Positions 1-12,111 of a DNA stretch of 55,177 nt are shown here, in pieces; within the stretch, counting starts at the first letter, position 1; every line of letters begins with the position of its first letter. Below the pieces are notes generated by a model that worked only from the letters and a program-made list of their open reading frames with translations, was not told the DNA's origin and did not search any database. The stretch is from Perkinsus marinus ATCC 50983. Taxonomy: Eukaryota; Perkinsozoa; Perkinsida; Perkinsidae. The stretch is taken from positions 20,362 through 75,538 of the forward strand of contig NW_003205702.1 of assembly GCF_000006405.1 (NCBI RefSeq), written 5' to 3'. Position numbers and translations under genes: made by a program.

Positions 1-33
1 TAGTTGAGCATGTGCACATTTTCCCCCACACAG
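1..33. repeat. End of an intron element with 3' splice site
   Basis: The first bases match the end of the intron element found throughout the window (CATGTGCACATTTTCCCCCACACAG). The terminal CAG at 31-33 serves as the acceptor or leader-addition site just upstream of the first exon. The rest of the element lies outside the window. Confidence 0.6.
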
Positions 34-59
34 GTCTTCAGTATTCCTTATTCCCTCCT

Positions 60-3000
60 ATGGCTGACCATAAGATCGAATATCATATTCCCTCGTCAAC
101 GCCGTGGGTGAAAGAACTGGCTAGGAAGGATATGGTAAGATTCGAAATAGGCGATGAAATTTGTGAGGAAATTATTGTTGCTTTTACCCGAAATTGTATG
201 CACATGGTCAACTACATGTGTTGGTGACAGTATGAAAATTTTTCGGGAAATTCTTGTTGTACACTCCTATTCGGAGGAAGCCTTTGATCTCAGCTGAGGA
301 AAGCGAACATATATTCCTACTCCAACACTGAAAACAGTTTTTCAGGTGACTACTGAATCAAGGGCAGGCGTAGAATATGTAGTTCTACCTCCTAATGTTC
401 CCAGGCGGGTTTCTGTTGATGATGCAAAACCAGGTTTACCAATAATAGAGAATTTCGTCGATGGTAAAGTTGCATCGCTCCGCTGTAATGGTGTGATTTG
501 TTTTGTCATTTTTAGGTGTTACTGTGAGTAGTGGATCTAGGTTGTTGCTCGAAAATGTTAACCCAGCTAATGGTCGGGTTGTTGGGTATGTTAGAGCCTC
601 GGTAGTGGATGATGCAGTGGGTGCGATAGAGTCGGCTCATAAGGCCTTTCTAGGAGGTAGTGTGTGTGTTGGTGGCGTCGAAGTACAGGAGGATCGATAC
701 ACCCGTGAAAATAGTAGTAGTAGTAGTAGGAAAATACGTATCCTTTCTAGGAGGTAGTGTGTGTGTTGGTGGCGTCGAAGTACAGGAGGATCGATACACC
801 CGTGAAAATAGTAGTAGTGGGAAAATACGTATCCTTTCTAGGAGGTAGTGTGAGTGTTGGTGGCGTCGAAATACAGGAGGATCGATGGATCTGTGAAAAT
901 AGTAGTGGGAAAATATGTATTTTTTTCCGTAATTTTCGTCGGTTTTCGTGCACTTTTACCCGAAGTCGTATGTAAATTCTCATGTTTACGAGTGAGCAAA
1001 ATCCGAGCAAAACCGATATTCCAATAGCTGAGGAAAAAATGGAATTTTTTGGAAAATATTGCGTTTTCTGGAATTATTAGGAAATTGGTCTAAAATGAGC
1101 CGAAATGGAAGAGCTGAAGTTCTCGAGAGGATTGCTGATCTCGTCGCTGAAAACAAGGAGAAATTAGCGGCTTTGGAAACTGAGGACACGGGCAAGCCGT
1201 TGAGCGTGGTGAGTAGAGATGCGTTGAGGAAATGCAAGATTTGGCAAGATGAGCAAGATTTACGGGTATGTTTTCAGTCTCGAAATGTGGACGTGTCGCG
1301 AGTTGAGGAAAATTTCCGTTATTTTGCGGCGAAGTTGCGCGTGCAAGAAAACTCGTGTAGCTCTTTGAGACCAGGTAGGCTATTATGGTGAGGAGGCTGG
1401 TTGGGTTGGCAAGTGTTGGAGTAGGAATATATGTTCGCTTTCCTCAGCTGAGCTCAGGAGTTTCCTATACAGTGTTGGAGTAGGAATATATGTTTGCTTT
1501 CCTCACCTGAGCTCAGGAGTTTCCTATACAGTGTTGGAGTAGGAATATATGTTCGCTTTCCTCACCTGAGCTCAGGAGTTTCCTATACAGTGTTGGAGTA
1601 GGAATATATGTTCGCTTTCCTCAGCTGAGCTCAGGAGTTTCCTATACAGTGTTGGAGTGGGAATATATGTTCGCTTTCCTCACCTGAGCTCAGGAGTTTC
1701 CTATACAGTGTTGGAGTGGGAATATATGTTCGCTTTCCTCACCTGAGCTCAGGAGTTTCCTATACAGTGTTGGAGTGGGAATATATGTTCGCTTTCCTCA
1801 CCTGAGCTCAGGAGTTTCCTATACAGTGTTGGAGTAGGAATATATGTTCGCTTTCCTCACCTGAGCTCAGGAGTTTCCTATACAGTGTTGGAGTAGGAAT
1901 ATATGTTCGCTTTCCTCACCTGAGCTCAGGAGTTTCCTATACAGTGTTGGAGTAGGAATATATGTTCGCTTTCCTCACCTGAGCTCAGGAGTTTCCTATA
2001 CACTGCTATTAGTAATTTCAGATGTGCTCAGCTATACCAAGAGAAGCCCTCTGGGCGTATGCGTGCTGATCGCGCCGTGGAATCTGCCACTGTATCTGAT
2101 GACATGGAAAATAGCTCCTTGTAAGATCGCTACTTTGGGCGGATTCACAGTGTGTGTTATTGAGCAACTCTCATGCATCGCTCCGCTGCAATTCTGAAAA
2201 TATTTTTCCGTTATTAACATGTGTTATTTTTCCGAGAGTAAACTATATCGCATATACAATGTAACAATGGCTATGAACATATGTTGTGATGAAAGTATCC
2301 GTTTGGGACTGTGATGATAGCGACAACTTGTTCATTATAATTTGTCCTACAAAATAACACACATTTGCATATCAAATTTACACATAGGGATCGATAGCGA
2401 GCGAAGATATAATGAGAGACTCTATTATCTTACTTATGGTTTTTCCCCTTTTTTTACCTTTCTTTTTTTCCTTTTTTTCTATGTTTTCACTTTTTTTTAC
2501 CTTTTTTTACTTTTTTCTGCCGTTTTTCACCTTTTTTCTGCTCTTTTCTACTGTAACCATTCAGGCATTGCTTCGGGCAATACATGTGTATGTAAGCCCA
2601 CGGAACTGGCGTCGTCTACTCTGGCTGAGCTCGTCAAGCTGATATCATCTGATGCGACGATAGGACCTAAAATGAGAGGAGTTATTAATGTGGTTAACGG
2701 CAGAGGTAAAAATATACCCTTTAGAAACTAAGCGGATGATGGAATTTCTTCACCCTAGTGATGTGAAAAACACTAGTGAACAAATATATTTCACGACTAG
2801 TGCATATCACCGAGAATATTGGAATTTTCACAGAGTATTACGCCACTTCGCGTACGAAAGTTTAAGTACAAGAGTATAACTACGGACTCAGAAGCAACTC
2901 CGAAGAGAGCAGCTGAGCCGAGGCATGCGTATATGTTGAGGATACTATGGTATCCGTGGAGTAAAATTATTGTTGTACATTTACATTGTGTGCGAATTTG

Positions 3001-6000
3001 ATATGCAAATGTGGAGAATGTGCGTCGTTTTTTCTATTCCGGGATTATTGATAGTGAACAACTTGTCGCTATCACAGTCTCGAAAGGTTACTTTTATCAC
3101 ATCACATGTTCATAGCAATGTTAACATTGTTTATGCGATATAGTTTAATCTCCGAGAATAACACACATTTGCATATCAAACTATAACATAAGACTATAGT
3201 AAAATATTTGATAACTAACTTGTCGCCATTCGATGCATTACAGTGTGATCCGAGTCGTCACGCAAATGATTTTTTCTACAAATTTTTCATATTTGCATAT
3301 CAAATCGGCACACCTGTAGTAATATGAATATGAAAACATTCGCTGTGAGCATTCGCATTCAGCAGGTGAAGATCTCGGCGCGGTTCTGTGTACGCATCCT
3401 CTGGTGAGAGCAGTGTCTTTTACGGGAGGAACTACAACTGGTCGGAAAATAGCCGGTGTATGTGGAGTTTGGTTTTTGACAAGAAAAGTGTGTATATATG
3501 TCGTCAGTTAACGGGGCCGCACTTGAAAAAATTATCACTCGAGCTCGGTGGGAAAAATGCAACGATAGTGTGGAGGGATGCTCCTATCGAGAGCGAACAG
3601 ATGATGACTGCTGTTGTTCGCAGTGCATTTGCAAACTCAGGCCAGGTAGGATTAGGTCTGCTAGAGTCGTATTTTTGCTGATTTCTGCACTATATATATG
3701 TTTACTTTTCTCAGCTGAGCTCAGGAGTTTCTCTACTAGTTGTAGGAGTTTACGTACGAGTTCGTATAGAAACTACTGTGGAAAATATGCACATATGACA
3801 ATAAGAAAATGCTGGTGAAAATTTTGAATTATCCGAATTCATATATAAACTCCTCAGCTGAGAAGAGCGAATATATAGCTCAATACTACGTGTATAGGAA
3901 ACACTAACGAAAAATTCCTCAAAATTCTCCAACACATGTAGTTGACTTTCCATGATCAATCTTCAGTTCCAGAAAAACGCTGCATTGCTTAAAAGTCTGT
4001 TCGCTTTCCTCAGCTGAGCTTTAGAGCTTCCTCACTAAATATGCACGCTACTATACGAATACATAGAAATGTACGGGAATTGATTAGAATTGCCAAAAAT
4101 TTCCTCAGAATTTTCATCTTGTCATCAACATTTGTGGATTGCCATGCGCATATTTTCCTACACTAAAGAGTTTATTATTGGATTCTCAGATTTGCTTATG
4201 TGGTTCACGTCTGCTGGTGCACGAGGAAATTTATGATCGATTCACTTCAGCGTTCGTTTCGGAGGCTGCTAAGCTGAGAATTGGAGATCCGCTGGAACCT
4301 ACTACTACTACTGGTGAGCAGTCTGGAAAATATGCATATGGTCAACTACATGTGTTGGTGCCAATGAAAAAATTGTTGGTTTCTGCGCACTTCACTAGAA
4401 TTCTATAATTAGTGAGGAAACTCCTGAGCTCAGCTGAGGAAAGCGAACATATATTCCTACTCCAACACTGTATAGGAAACTCCTGAGCTCAGCTGAGGAA
4501 AGCGAACACATATTCCTACTCCAACACTGTATAGGAAACTCCTGAGCTCAGCTGAGGAAAGCGAACATATATTCCTACTCCAACACTGTATAGGAAACTC
4601 CTGAGCTCAGCTGAGGAAAGCGAACATATATTCCTACTCCAACACTGTATAGGAAACTCCTGAGCTCAGCTGAGGAAAGCGAACATGTATTCCTACTCCA
4701 ACACTGTATAGGAAACTCCTGAGCTCAGCTGAGGAAAGCGAACATATATTCCTACTCCAACACTGTATAGGAAACTCCCGAGCTCAGCTGAAGAAGGCGA
4801 ACATATATTCCTACTCCAACACTGTATAGGAAACTCCTGAGCTCAGCTGAGGAAAGCGAACATATATTCCTACTCCAACACTGTTGCAGGTCCGCTAATC
4901 TCGCGAGAACACGCCTGGAGAGTTCATAACTTTGTTCTCTGGTCGTTGCAAGCAAACCCCGGCGCTAGGGTTCTCCTGGGCGGCCCTGATGCATATGATG
5001 GTAAGTTGAAATGAAGTTATGGGAAAATACTTCACAAGAGTGAATATTACTACTATTATGGAGATTATGTGATAGTAGTTTTACTACCCATGATACTATA
5101 GCGATGGACATTGAATATTACAGTATAGACATAGTCTAGATAGATGATAATAGGGTGTGGACAAGTGGGAACTGAGACGCGATAATTGGGAGAGAAATTT
5201 GACGTATAGTCTTTAAAAAAAGGTAGTTGACGTAATGGCGATGTTGAACAATGCAGTGCGTGTGAATTTGATATGCAAATGTGTGTTATTTTTTCCGAGA
5301 TTAAACTATATCGCATATACAATGTAACAATGGCTATGAACATGTTGTGATGAAAGTACCCGTTTGGGACTGTGATGATAGCGACAGCTTGTTCACTATA
5401 ATTTGTCCTACAAAATAACACACATTTGCATCGATCAAATTTACACGTACTGTGTTAGCTATAAAGAATCGAATAGATTGGGGACAGAAATTGTGCAACT
5501 CTATGACAGGCACAGCATTTTATCCGATAACCATTTTGGAAGCTGTTGATCATGCCTTTGTTGCTGACAAAGTAAGGGGAATCTATTTTTGAAGAAGTTG
5601 ATATTACTTGTTTTCAGGAATTTTTCGGCCCGGTTGTTAGTGTGCATAAGTTTTCCACTGAGGAGGAGTGTATACGTTTGGCGAATTGCTCGTGTTATGG
5701 TCTGGCTGGCTCAATTTGGATAAAAGGTATGCGAATATTTCTGATATGTGGAGGCTGCAGCAGAAGAATTCATGTCGGCAATGGAGTTCCACCCGTTTTA
5801 CGTGAAGTGGCGTAAAACTCCGTGAACAACGCGATAGTCGCGAAATATGTTTTTCACTAGTGTTGTTCATATCACTAGGGTGAAACTGCATTATAGTGTT
5901 GATAGAATGATCTTCTCGGGGCAATTCGAAATCGAAATTTTGGGTAGTTATAAAACCAAATTTTTATTCGGGCATGAACTCTTTGAATCAGCTGAGGAGA

Positions 6001-6702
6001 ACTGGAATCAAATTCGGGAGAAAATAGTAAATGTTATTGTTGAAATGCTCTGGTAGAATCTTTAGGTTGACCGATGAAGATTCAGATAAGGTCCACTTTA
6101 GATTTCTCTGTTGCTCATCGACTAGCCCGAGATATTGATACTGGTATGCTATGGATTAACACGTGGATGGAGAGGGACCTCAACACGCCTTTTGGAGGAG
6201 TTAAGCAAAGGTGGGCTTTTGGGAGGGCCGTTATATAATGGAGTTTCACGACCGTGATATGAAAAACACTGGTGACGTACATAACGTCAGATGCTATGCT
6301 TTCTAATTTGCCTAAAAATGAAAAAAAATGGAAAAATGAAAAAAAGAAAAAATGAAAAATAATAAAAATTAGATCTTATTTATCTGAAAAATGAAAAAAA
6401 TGAAGAAATGGAAGAATGAAAAATAATAAGAATTAGAAAATCTAATTTATCTAAAAAATGAAAAAATGAAAAATTGAAAAAAATGAAAAAAATGAAAAAA
6501 TGAAAGGATGAAAAATATTAAAAATTAGAAAATCTAATTCATCTAAGAAATGAAAAATGGAAAAAAATAAAAATTAGAAAATCTAATTTGCCTTAAGAGA
6601 ACATTCATTATTCTGTCTTGTAGTGGCCTCGGTCGTGAAGGCGGAGATTACTCTATGAGCTTCTATTCCAAGGAAAAAGATGTTACCATGAGTTTGTCGT
6701 AA
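60..6702 (+). CDS. ALDH8A1: Aldehyde dehydrogenase, ALDH8A1-like (2-aminomuconate semialdehyde dehydrogenase type)
   Basis: NAD-dependent oxidation of a semialdehyde. The closest family I recognise is ALDH8A1, which acts in kynurenine/tryptophan breakdown; the substrate here is inference. Fifteen exons: 60-134, 346-463, 516-656, 1081-1208, 1278-1374, 2022-2120, 2565-2705, 3366-3457, 3508-3645, 4190-4313, 4890-5000, 5510-5571, 5618-5726, 6102-6210, 6624-6702. They total 1623 nt, giving 540 residues. Diagnostic motifs are [50 protein letters not shown] (general-base Glu), GQICLCGSR with the catalytic Cys split from GQ by an intron, EFFGPV, and [16 protein letters not shown] near the C-terminus. 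Human ALDH8A1 is 487 residues; here about 50 extra N-terminal residues precede [10 protein letters not shown]. The start is the first in-frame ATG after the acceptor at 33. Introns hold two 59-bp arrays and several MITEs. Family is certain; the exact N-terminus is less so. Confidence 0.93.
645..912 (+). repeat. Three tandem copies of an exon 3/intron junction
   Basis: Units of 97 and 91 bp start at 645, 742 and 833, each beginning CCTTTCTAGGAGGTAGTG. The first unit contains the real end of ALDH exon 3 and its donor (GGAG|GTAGTG at 656/657), so the window carries three copies of the same donor in a row. The units differ in the number of TAG triplets. Confidence 0.85.
1412..2005 (-). repeat. 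59-bp intronic satellite array, about 10 units
   Basis: The array lies in ALDH intron 1375-2021. The unit on the opposite strand runs TATAGGAAACTCCTGAGCTC, then AGCTGAGGAAAGCGAACATA, then TATTCCTACTCCAACACTG. Eight of ten units have GGTGAGG instead of GCTGAGG. The array is inverted relative to the gene. Confidence 0.95.
2210..2390 (-). mobile_element. MITE family B copy (Tc1/mariner-like ends)
   Basis: Non-coding element of about 190 bp in ALDH intron 2121-2564. The core holds GATAGCGACAACTTGTTCA and one end is CACATTTGCATATCAAATT. Five similar copies lie in the window; here the outer end is eroded. A polypyrimidine stretch at about 2440-2560 follows it and leads into the acceptor. Confidence 0.8.
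2750..2862 (+). mobile_element. MITE family C copy
   Basis: Element of about 110 bp with CACCCTAGTGATGTGAAAAA at one end and a GCATATCACCGAGAATATT centre. It lies in ALDH intron 2706-3365, with related copies elsewhere. Both ends of complete copies read roughly CACTGGAGTTTCACCC inward. Confidence 0.75.
2983..3190 (+). mobile_element. MITE family B copy
   Basis: Second element in ALDH intron 2706-3365. The inverted ends AATTTGATATGCAAATGTG and CACATTTGCATATCAAA enclose the family core. A further lone end (TTTGCATATCAAATCGGCAC) is present at about 3291-3312. Confidence 0.8.
3685..4185 (-). repeat. Two to three single intron elements in ALDH intron 9
   Basis: The intron 3646-4189 contains CTTTTCTCAGCTGAGCTCAG, an inverted piece at about 3770-3950 with ACACATGTAGTTGAC, and another at about 3990-4165. 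These are unamplified or fragmentary copies of the element whose terminal 59 bp forms the arrays. Both orientations occur within one intron. Confidence 0.65.
4414..4883 (+). repeat. 59-bp intronic satellite array, 8 units
   Basis: Lies in ALDH intron 4314-4889, in sense orientation. The other half of the element (GGAAAATATGCATATGGTCA and ATAATTAGTGAGGAAACTCC) precedes the array at 4327-4413. This shows that the array grew from the right end of a single element. All eight units keep GCTGAGG. Confidence 0.95.
5254..5452 (+). mobile_element. MITE family B copy, near complete
   Basis: Runs from CAGTGCGTGTGAATTTGATA to TCAAATTTACACGTACTG, inside ALDH intron 5001-5509. The ends are inverted repeats that start CAGT and end ACTG, the usual ends of Tc1/mariner-type MITEs. 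No transposase is encoded. Confidence 0.85.
5786..5894 (-). mobile_element. MITE family C copy
   Basis: Inverted copy inside ALDH intron 5727-6101, from GAGTTCCACCCGTTTTACGT to ATCACTAGGGTGAAACT. The near-palindromic centre GCGATAGTCGC is retained. A fragment of the same family lies at about 6237-6272 in the next intron. Confidence 0.75.
6290..6600 (+). repeat. A-rich simple repeat in the last ALDH intron
   Basis: Degenerate tandem repeats of ATGAAAAA and TAAAAATTAGAAAATCTAAT fill most of intron 6211-6623. The strand is strongly purine-biased. No coding potential is seen. Confidence 0.85.
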
Positions 6703-6810
6703 GTGATCGATATTGTGTTTCCCTGTGTTCATGGTCAACTTTCGTGTTGTTAATGTGAGGTTCGGTTCTACTAGTGTGAGTAGTTTGGGGAGTTTTATAG
6801 ATTCTGGTGG

Positions 6811-7024
6811 ATTTGATCGATACAAATGTGTGTTATTTTGTAGGACAAATTATAGTGAACAAGTTGTCGCTATCATCACAGTCCCAAACGGGTACTTTCA
6901 TCACAACATATGTTCATAGCCATTGTTATATAGGAGTTCCACCCTAGTGATATGAAAAACAACAGTAGGCAATATATTTCACGACTACTGCATATCACCG
7001 AGTTTTACGGGTGAAAGTCCAGTG
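6811..7024 (+). mobile_element. MITE B fragment followed directly by a MITE C copy
   Basis: 6811-6926 is the 5' half of family B (ATTTGATCGATACAAATGTG to CATAGCCATTGTTA). It is cut off where a family C copy (6930-7024, CACCCTAGTGATATGAAAAA to GGGTGAAAGTCCAGTG) begins, so C probably inserted into B or replaced its end. The pair lies between the ALDH stop and the next gene. Confidence 0.75.
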
Positions 7025-7072
7025 TTGTTTTATTTCCTAATGCGACACACTATAAACAACCCTATAGTTGGA

Positions 7073-10000
7073 ATGCGACCACATGTAAGTCACTAATCGT
7101 TGCTAACATCTTGTAAACTCTTGGTAGGTCGTGGAGTCGTTGAAAGTTCCTGTGATCACTCCTGGTTTGAAGTTATCGGAACAGAATAATAGATCTAATT
7201 CGGTGTCTACTGATGGGAATAGGAGCAACAGATTGCAATTGCCGAGGAAACAGTCGCATCCTGAACGGGTGAGTGTGTTATTCTCATATTCGAAATGGAA
7301 AATTTCCGCTGAATTTTTCACCTAAGCATTCTCATTATAGTCAACTTCTGTAGAATTTTCTTTATGGTGTATATATTATTTTCTGGAGTGTTGGTAACAA
7401 TAGGAAAATTTTGAGAAAATTCTGGGAAATTCTTATTGGTTTCTGTACCCTTCTACCCGCATTCTATAATTAGTGAGAAAACTCCTAGGGATAGTGAACA
7501 TATATTCCTACTCCAACACTGATTTCTTGGGTGGTAGAGGACTCTTAGGAACAGTTTGAGATTTATATTTGGTTTCCTCAACTGAGCTCAGGAGTTCCCT
7601 CACTATATTCATGAAATTTACATATGACTAAACGGACAAGTGTACAAAAAAACAACAAGAATTTTCCAAAATTTCCTTAAAACTTTCATATTTTACCAAC
7701 ATTTTTGTCCATTTTCAGGTGAGAACTTACAGTGATGATACCGGCGAGATGCACCTTGAACTTTCGGAGGCTCTACTCAAGGTGAGTTGGAATACGACCT
7801 CACTGTGATAAAAAATGCACATGGTCGATCACATGTGTTGATGGGAATGGGAAAATTTTGAGGAAATTTTCGGGAAATTTTTCCTGATTTCTGTGGAGTT
7901 TCTAACTCGACTCAGCTGAGGAAAGGAGCCAACTCATATTGCAACCGTTATCGGTGTTTCGATCAGATGCCTTTTTTCGACATCAACAGATTCAAGCTAC
8001 CGCAGCAACCTGCTACTATCCAATCTGACGTTTCTCGATGCGTAAGTAGTTTCCTTATGAACGATGCTCTGTAGGAATTGAAATCAGGTCCTGTGTCGCG
8101 CCATACTTCTGAATTTCGGCGTGGAAGACTTTGACAACATCGAAAGACCCATGGGGCATTCGGATCTGTGCCGCCTACATGAATTGCATTACGTAAGGCA
8201 TTCACAATGTTTGATAAATCTACCCTAGTGATATAAAAAACACTAGTGAAAAATATATTTCACGACTACTGCATATCAACGCGAATATCGCGTTTTTCAC
8301 AGAGTGATACGCCACTTCACGTAGAAAGGGTGAAACTCCAGTGTTGAGAATTCCCAGCTGAGCTCACGAACTTCTTCACTACGTATGGGAATTTAGGCAG
8401 AAGCGTACCGAAATAAATTTCCTCCCAGAATTTTCGTATTGTCACCAACACATGTAGTTCACAATATGCATATTTTTTCGCATTGACAATACGTAATAAA
8501 TGAATATAATCAGTACTATAACAACCCTAGGCTAGCAGAGCAGATGAGCAGTAGCTCGTCGAGGAAACAGATTCCGCGTTGTTTGAGACGGTCGCGGGTT
8601 CGATTCTCGGCGAGGGCATTTTTCCGTTCGCGGCCAATACACGATAAAGGGCGGGTATGAGAGTATTTTAATATCTTTGTAGGGTACATGAACTACACTC
8701 TTCCGAATGGTATGTGTCTCGAGAGCTCAACTGGTGTAGTCGTTGAGAAATAATTAAAACGAATGAACGTAGTGAAAATACGCGAAGTGACGGTATATGT
8801 TCCGCTCACTTCCGCACAAAGAAAATGAATAAAATTGACAACTGTTCCGTCGCAAGGCGCGAATATATTCGAATTCTCGTCAGAATTCAGCAGAATTTCA
8901 TTCAGCAGAATTAATAGACATTGGAAGCAACACGTGAGGAAGGTCTTTGAAATCTTAGTTTTCATACTGGAATCGTCTTGTCTCGAACACAGCGGAGCGA
9001 AGTGTTTCACGATGTGCATTTTTGTTATTCACATGAGCAGGTACGACTTTATCTCTATCAGTTGATTCTTTCGGGAGAGGCTCCGGGAGTGGTATGGAGT
9101 ATGGAAATTAGAGTGCTCTCATTTGCTACGTATTCAGGGAAAGCAAAGGCTAAAGCAGCTCCGCGCTAAAGCAGTTGATCGACTGGAAGCCCTGGAACGA
9201 CCACTTATGACTTTAAGTGGCGGGTAGGCGTGCTTGCGATAGCACTAACAGGCTCGGGAGTTTCCTCAAAAATTATACACGACTCTGGCTAGAATTGTTT
9301 GAGAATTTCCTCATCATGTGTAGTTGACCAAATGCTGGCTCTTAGTGTCCTTGCCTACACTCTAGGTACGTCGATGGTGTTATCGCTTGCGCTCGCCACC
9401 ACCATAAGAATGCCGAGGATGAACTCCTTCAGGAAGGTCTAGCCAAGGTGAGTACAAGTTGTCGGACTTTAGCGCGCGCCCGAGTAATCGATATGGCTAG
9501 ATGTAGCAATGTGTGTTGAGTTAGGATTTTTACCGACGGTGCGTGCGGACGATAGTGAAGACAGCTATCTTTAATCGATCAATGCTGTGTGGGATGCTGT
9601 ACGCAGAACAGACGGGTTCTCAAATATCCCATCAGAACATTTGCGTGTGATATAGGTATACGAATTAGCAGTTTATGGTCTTTTTATGAAAAAATCATGC
9701 ATAAGAAAAACGCACTCCTAGTAAGTACTGTTTGTCAGATTGAGAGGGAATACAGGCGCAGCATCGCTCCGCTGAATTCTGAATCGACGGTGCGCTCGCG
9801 TTCATCTTCCCCTAGGGGAATCCGCAGGAAGAAGACTTCTATGTGAGAGAAAAAATAGATTTGTGATTGCGATAGCGAATGGTGACAGGTTCGTGCCGGA
9901 TTCGAGTTTTGCTGAATGGCATGGCTCAGCTGAACTTGTACAACAGCAAAGGTTGAAGGAGGCGATGAAGAGGAGTAGCGAAGCTCATGTAAGTCACTAG

Positions 10001-12111
10001 TTATAGAAGTGTACAGAAAGTAACAAGAATTTCCCAGAATTTTCATGTTGCATATTTTCCCACACAGTGGTGAGTAGAGCCTCCGAAATGCCTTTCACAG
10101 CCAAGGTTTTATGATGTGATTTTACAGACACTTTGGGTGCGAATGGCGTTGGAGGCTGATGCGATGGAAGAGAAGGAGCGTGCTGGGTGGATTCAGCGCT
10201 CGCAAATGCGGAAAGAAAAAAGGGAACGCAGCGAAGAAAGAGTGAAAGCGAGTGAGCATTTGAGCGGCACATTTTACATCTACTTGTTATTATTTTATTG
10301 TCAGAGATCGCCGAGGTTAGATCGTTTAAGGCTGAGAACTCAATCGATTTGAAAAAATGTGAGAAGCTTCAGATTCGATTTGAAATGATTTTTATGCAGT
10401 GCAATATGAACGCGGCAAGTTCCTCGCTGAGAAAAGGGTCCGTGCGGAAGTTGAAAAGTTCAGAGTGGACGTCCATGCAAAAAAAGAGACCGAGGTGACG
10501 ACTACTTTCCTGTTGTTTGTTTGCGTTGTATTCGCATTTTCAGATTAAACGGTTTTTCACACAGTACACGATACGTCTGCGAAAACGGTTATTGCCTATA
10601 GCATGCCGGTTCAGTCTTGATAAGGGCGCAGTAAGAGCCGCGATGAGCATGTAGTTGAGGCCTCCTACTATTTCTCAGATGCTACATCGGTATATGGCCT
10701 TGGCCACCTGTCTGGCTAGTTCGAGAGCGCTCGATATCTCACATTTTCAGTCGGCTGTGAGCTGCTTACAAGCTGCTGGAATATGGTGTCCACGCGTGCA
10801 AGCTTTAATGGAGGTGAGCTTACTTTCGGGTTTTTGATGGTATCTGCTAGATACTATCTAGTCGTAGTTGATTGAATATTTGAGAGCAGTGAATGGGAAA
10901 CTGAATGGTGTTTTCCTGAGCATTTCTTGTGTGTGAATTTGATCGATGCAAATGTGTGTTATTTCGTAGGACAAATTATAGTGAACAAGTTGTCGTTATC
11001 ATCACAGTCCCAAACGGGTACTTTCATCACAACATATGTTCATAGCCATTGTTACATTGTATATGCGATATAGTTTAATCTCGGAAAAAATAACACACAT
11101 TTGCATATCAAATTGCCACGCACTGTACATGTAGTTGTCATCGAACTTGAGCAAAGCGCTCTCTCTCACACATTGATGCTATCGAGAACCTGTTAATATA
11201 ATCTAAAACAGGTATATTGTAGATAATATATAATAAAATACAAAATATGGTATTAATAATTAGGTAATCGGATATTATAAATATATCATATTTGGGTAAT
11301 TTCTTTATTCAAACGTACATTCTTGGTGAAAAAGTTGTTTAGTTTCTCCATGTAGTTTGCCTCAGACGGACTCAGCCGAGAGAGCGGAGCGAAGGCGCAG
11401 TTCACTGCAGAACCCGACAGCGGCATCAGCCGCGAGATCAGCTTCTGCAGCTTCTATTTTCGAGGAGTACGCCAACAGGTCGCCCCGGGTAGGAGAACTG
11501 ATTTGGTCGTGTTATGTGATGCTCCCTTGTGTAGGAGTCGGCGACTTCTAGCGGGGGAACGATCGAAAAACAGCAACAAGTGGTTTCGGGCGCGCGCGAT
11601 TTGCAACAGCAACCACAGCCTGTACAAGAACTACAGCAAAGGGAGTCGGTGAAAAAGGCGGAGCGAAGCCGTCAAAGTGTGCTCGAGGTGAGAAAAGTCG
11701 TGAAAGTTGCTCTCGATGAAAATTTATTGTCAGACGTTTTCCAACCCTCCAGCTCCTTACACGGTCCACGGCCAAGCACAACCTAGGACCAGGATGACTA
11801 TCGGAATACCACTACCTTACATGGGGACTCCATCACCACCAGTATGGCAACAGGCTCCATTTGGTGAGTTTCCTTATCACAAAAGTCTGCTTTTTTTCTC
11901 TCTGAGGGGTTAAATTTTCTCGATAGGATCAGTAGGTAGTTCAGGAATGTTCGGAAGAACGTTGTTCACTGGTTTTATCAATTCATAATTTTCCAGAGCT
12001 CACTTGTTAGTGTTGAGATTCATAGTCGACTGTTCAGCTCCCTACAAGCCTTTCCCTACTGAGGGTTTCAACTTCCCTGTGAAGCCGATCTCGAGTGCGG
12101 GGCGCTGGTAG
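7073..12111 (+). CDS. Unrecognised coiled-coil protein, 18 exons
   Basis: No family recognised. Exons: 7073-7084, 7128-7268, 7719-7781, 7967-8041, 8088-8192, 9078-9223, 9366-9447, 9739-9842, 9889-9988, 10128-10251, 10305-10358, 10400-10494, 10544-10630, 10679-10813, 11366-11488, 11535-11687, 11734-11863, 12038-12111. They total 1803 nt, or 600 residues, in one frame. The start MRPHVVESLKVPV comes from a 12-nt first exon. The middle is rich in Glu, Lys and Arg with long helical stretches (LRIQGKQRLKQLRAKAVD; KEKRERSEERVK; EKRVRAEVEKFRVDVHAKKE) typical of a cytoskeletal or centrosomal coiled coil. The C-terminus is Gln/Pro-rich and ends FPTEGFNFPVKPISSAGRW. Introns carry single intron elements (about 7330-7700, 7800-7925, 10000-10070), MITEs and a tRNA-like segment. 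The total reading frame is well supported; function is unknown. Confidence 0.72.
8220..8344 (+). mobile_element. MITE family C copy, longest in the window
   Basis: Lies in intron 8193-9077 of the coiled-coil gene. It keeps the internal inverted repeat GCGAATATCGCG and the end AGGGTGAAACTCCAGTGTTG. A remnant of the intron element follows at about 8350-8490. Confidence 0.8.
8528..8623 (+). repeat. tRNA-derived segment in an intron
   Basis: An A-box-like TAGCAGAGCAG at about 8533 and a B box GGGTTCGATTC at about 8597 are followed by CGAGGGCATTTTT. Acceptor and T stems do not pair well, so this is probably a tRNA-derived relic or SINE-like head and not a working tRNA. It lies in the large intron 8193-9077. 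Confidence 0.5.
10929..11124 (+). mobile_element. MITE family B copy, near complete
   Basis: Lies in intron 10814-11365. The left end is AATTTGATCGATGCAAATGT; the right end is TTGCATATCAAATTGCCACG followed by CACTG and then TA, the target dinucleotide expected for Tc1/mariner relatives. The 4-base CG change in the left end is shared with other copies. Confidence 0.85.

Noticed and set aside
1412-2005. Could the regular arrays be CRISPR?
   Set aside because: Units are directly adjacent with no unique spacers, lie in eukaryotic introns, and match the end of a longer element.
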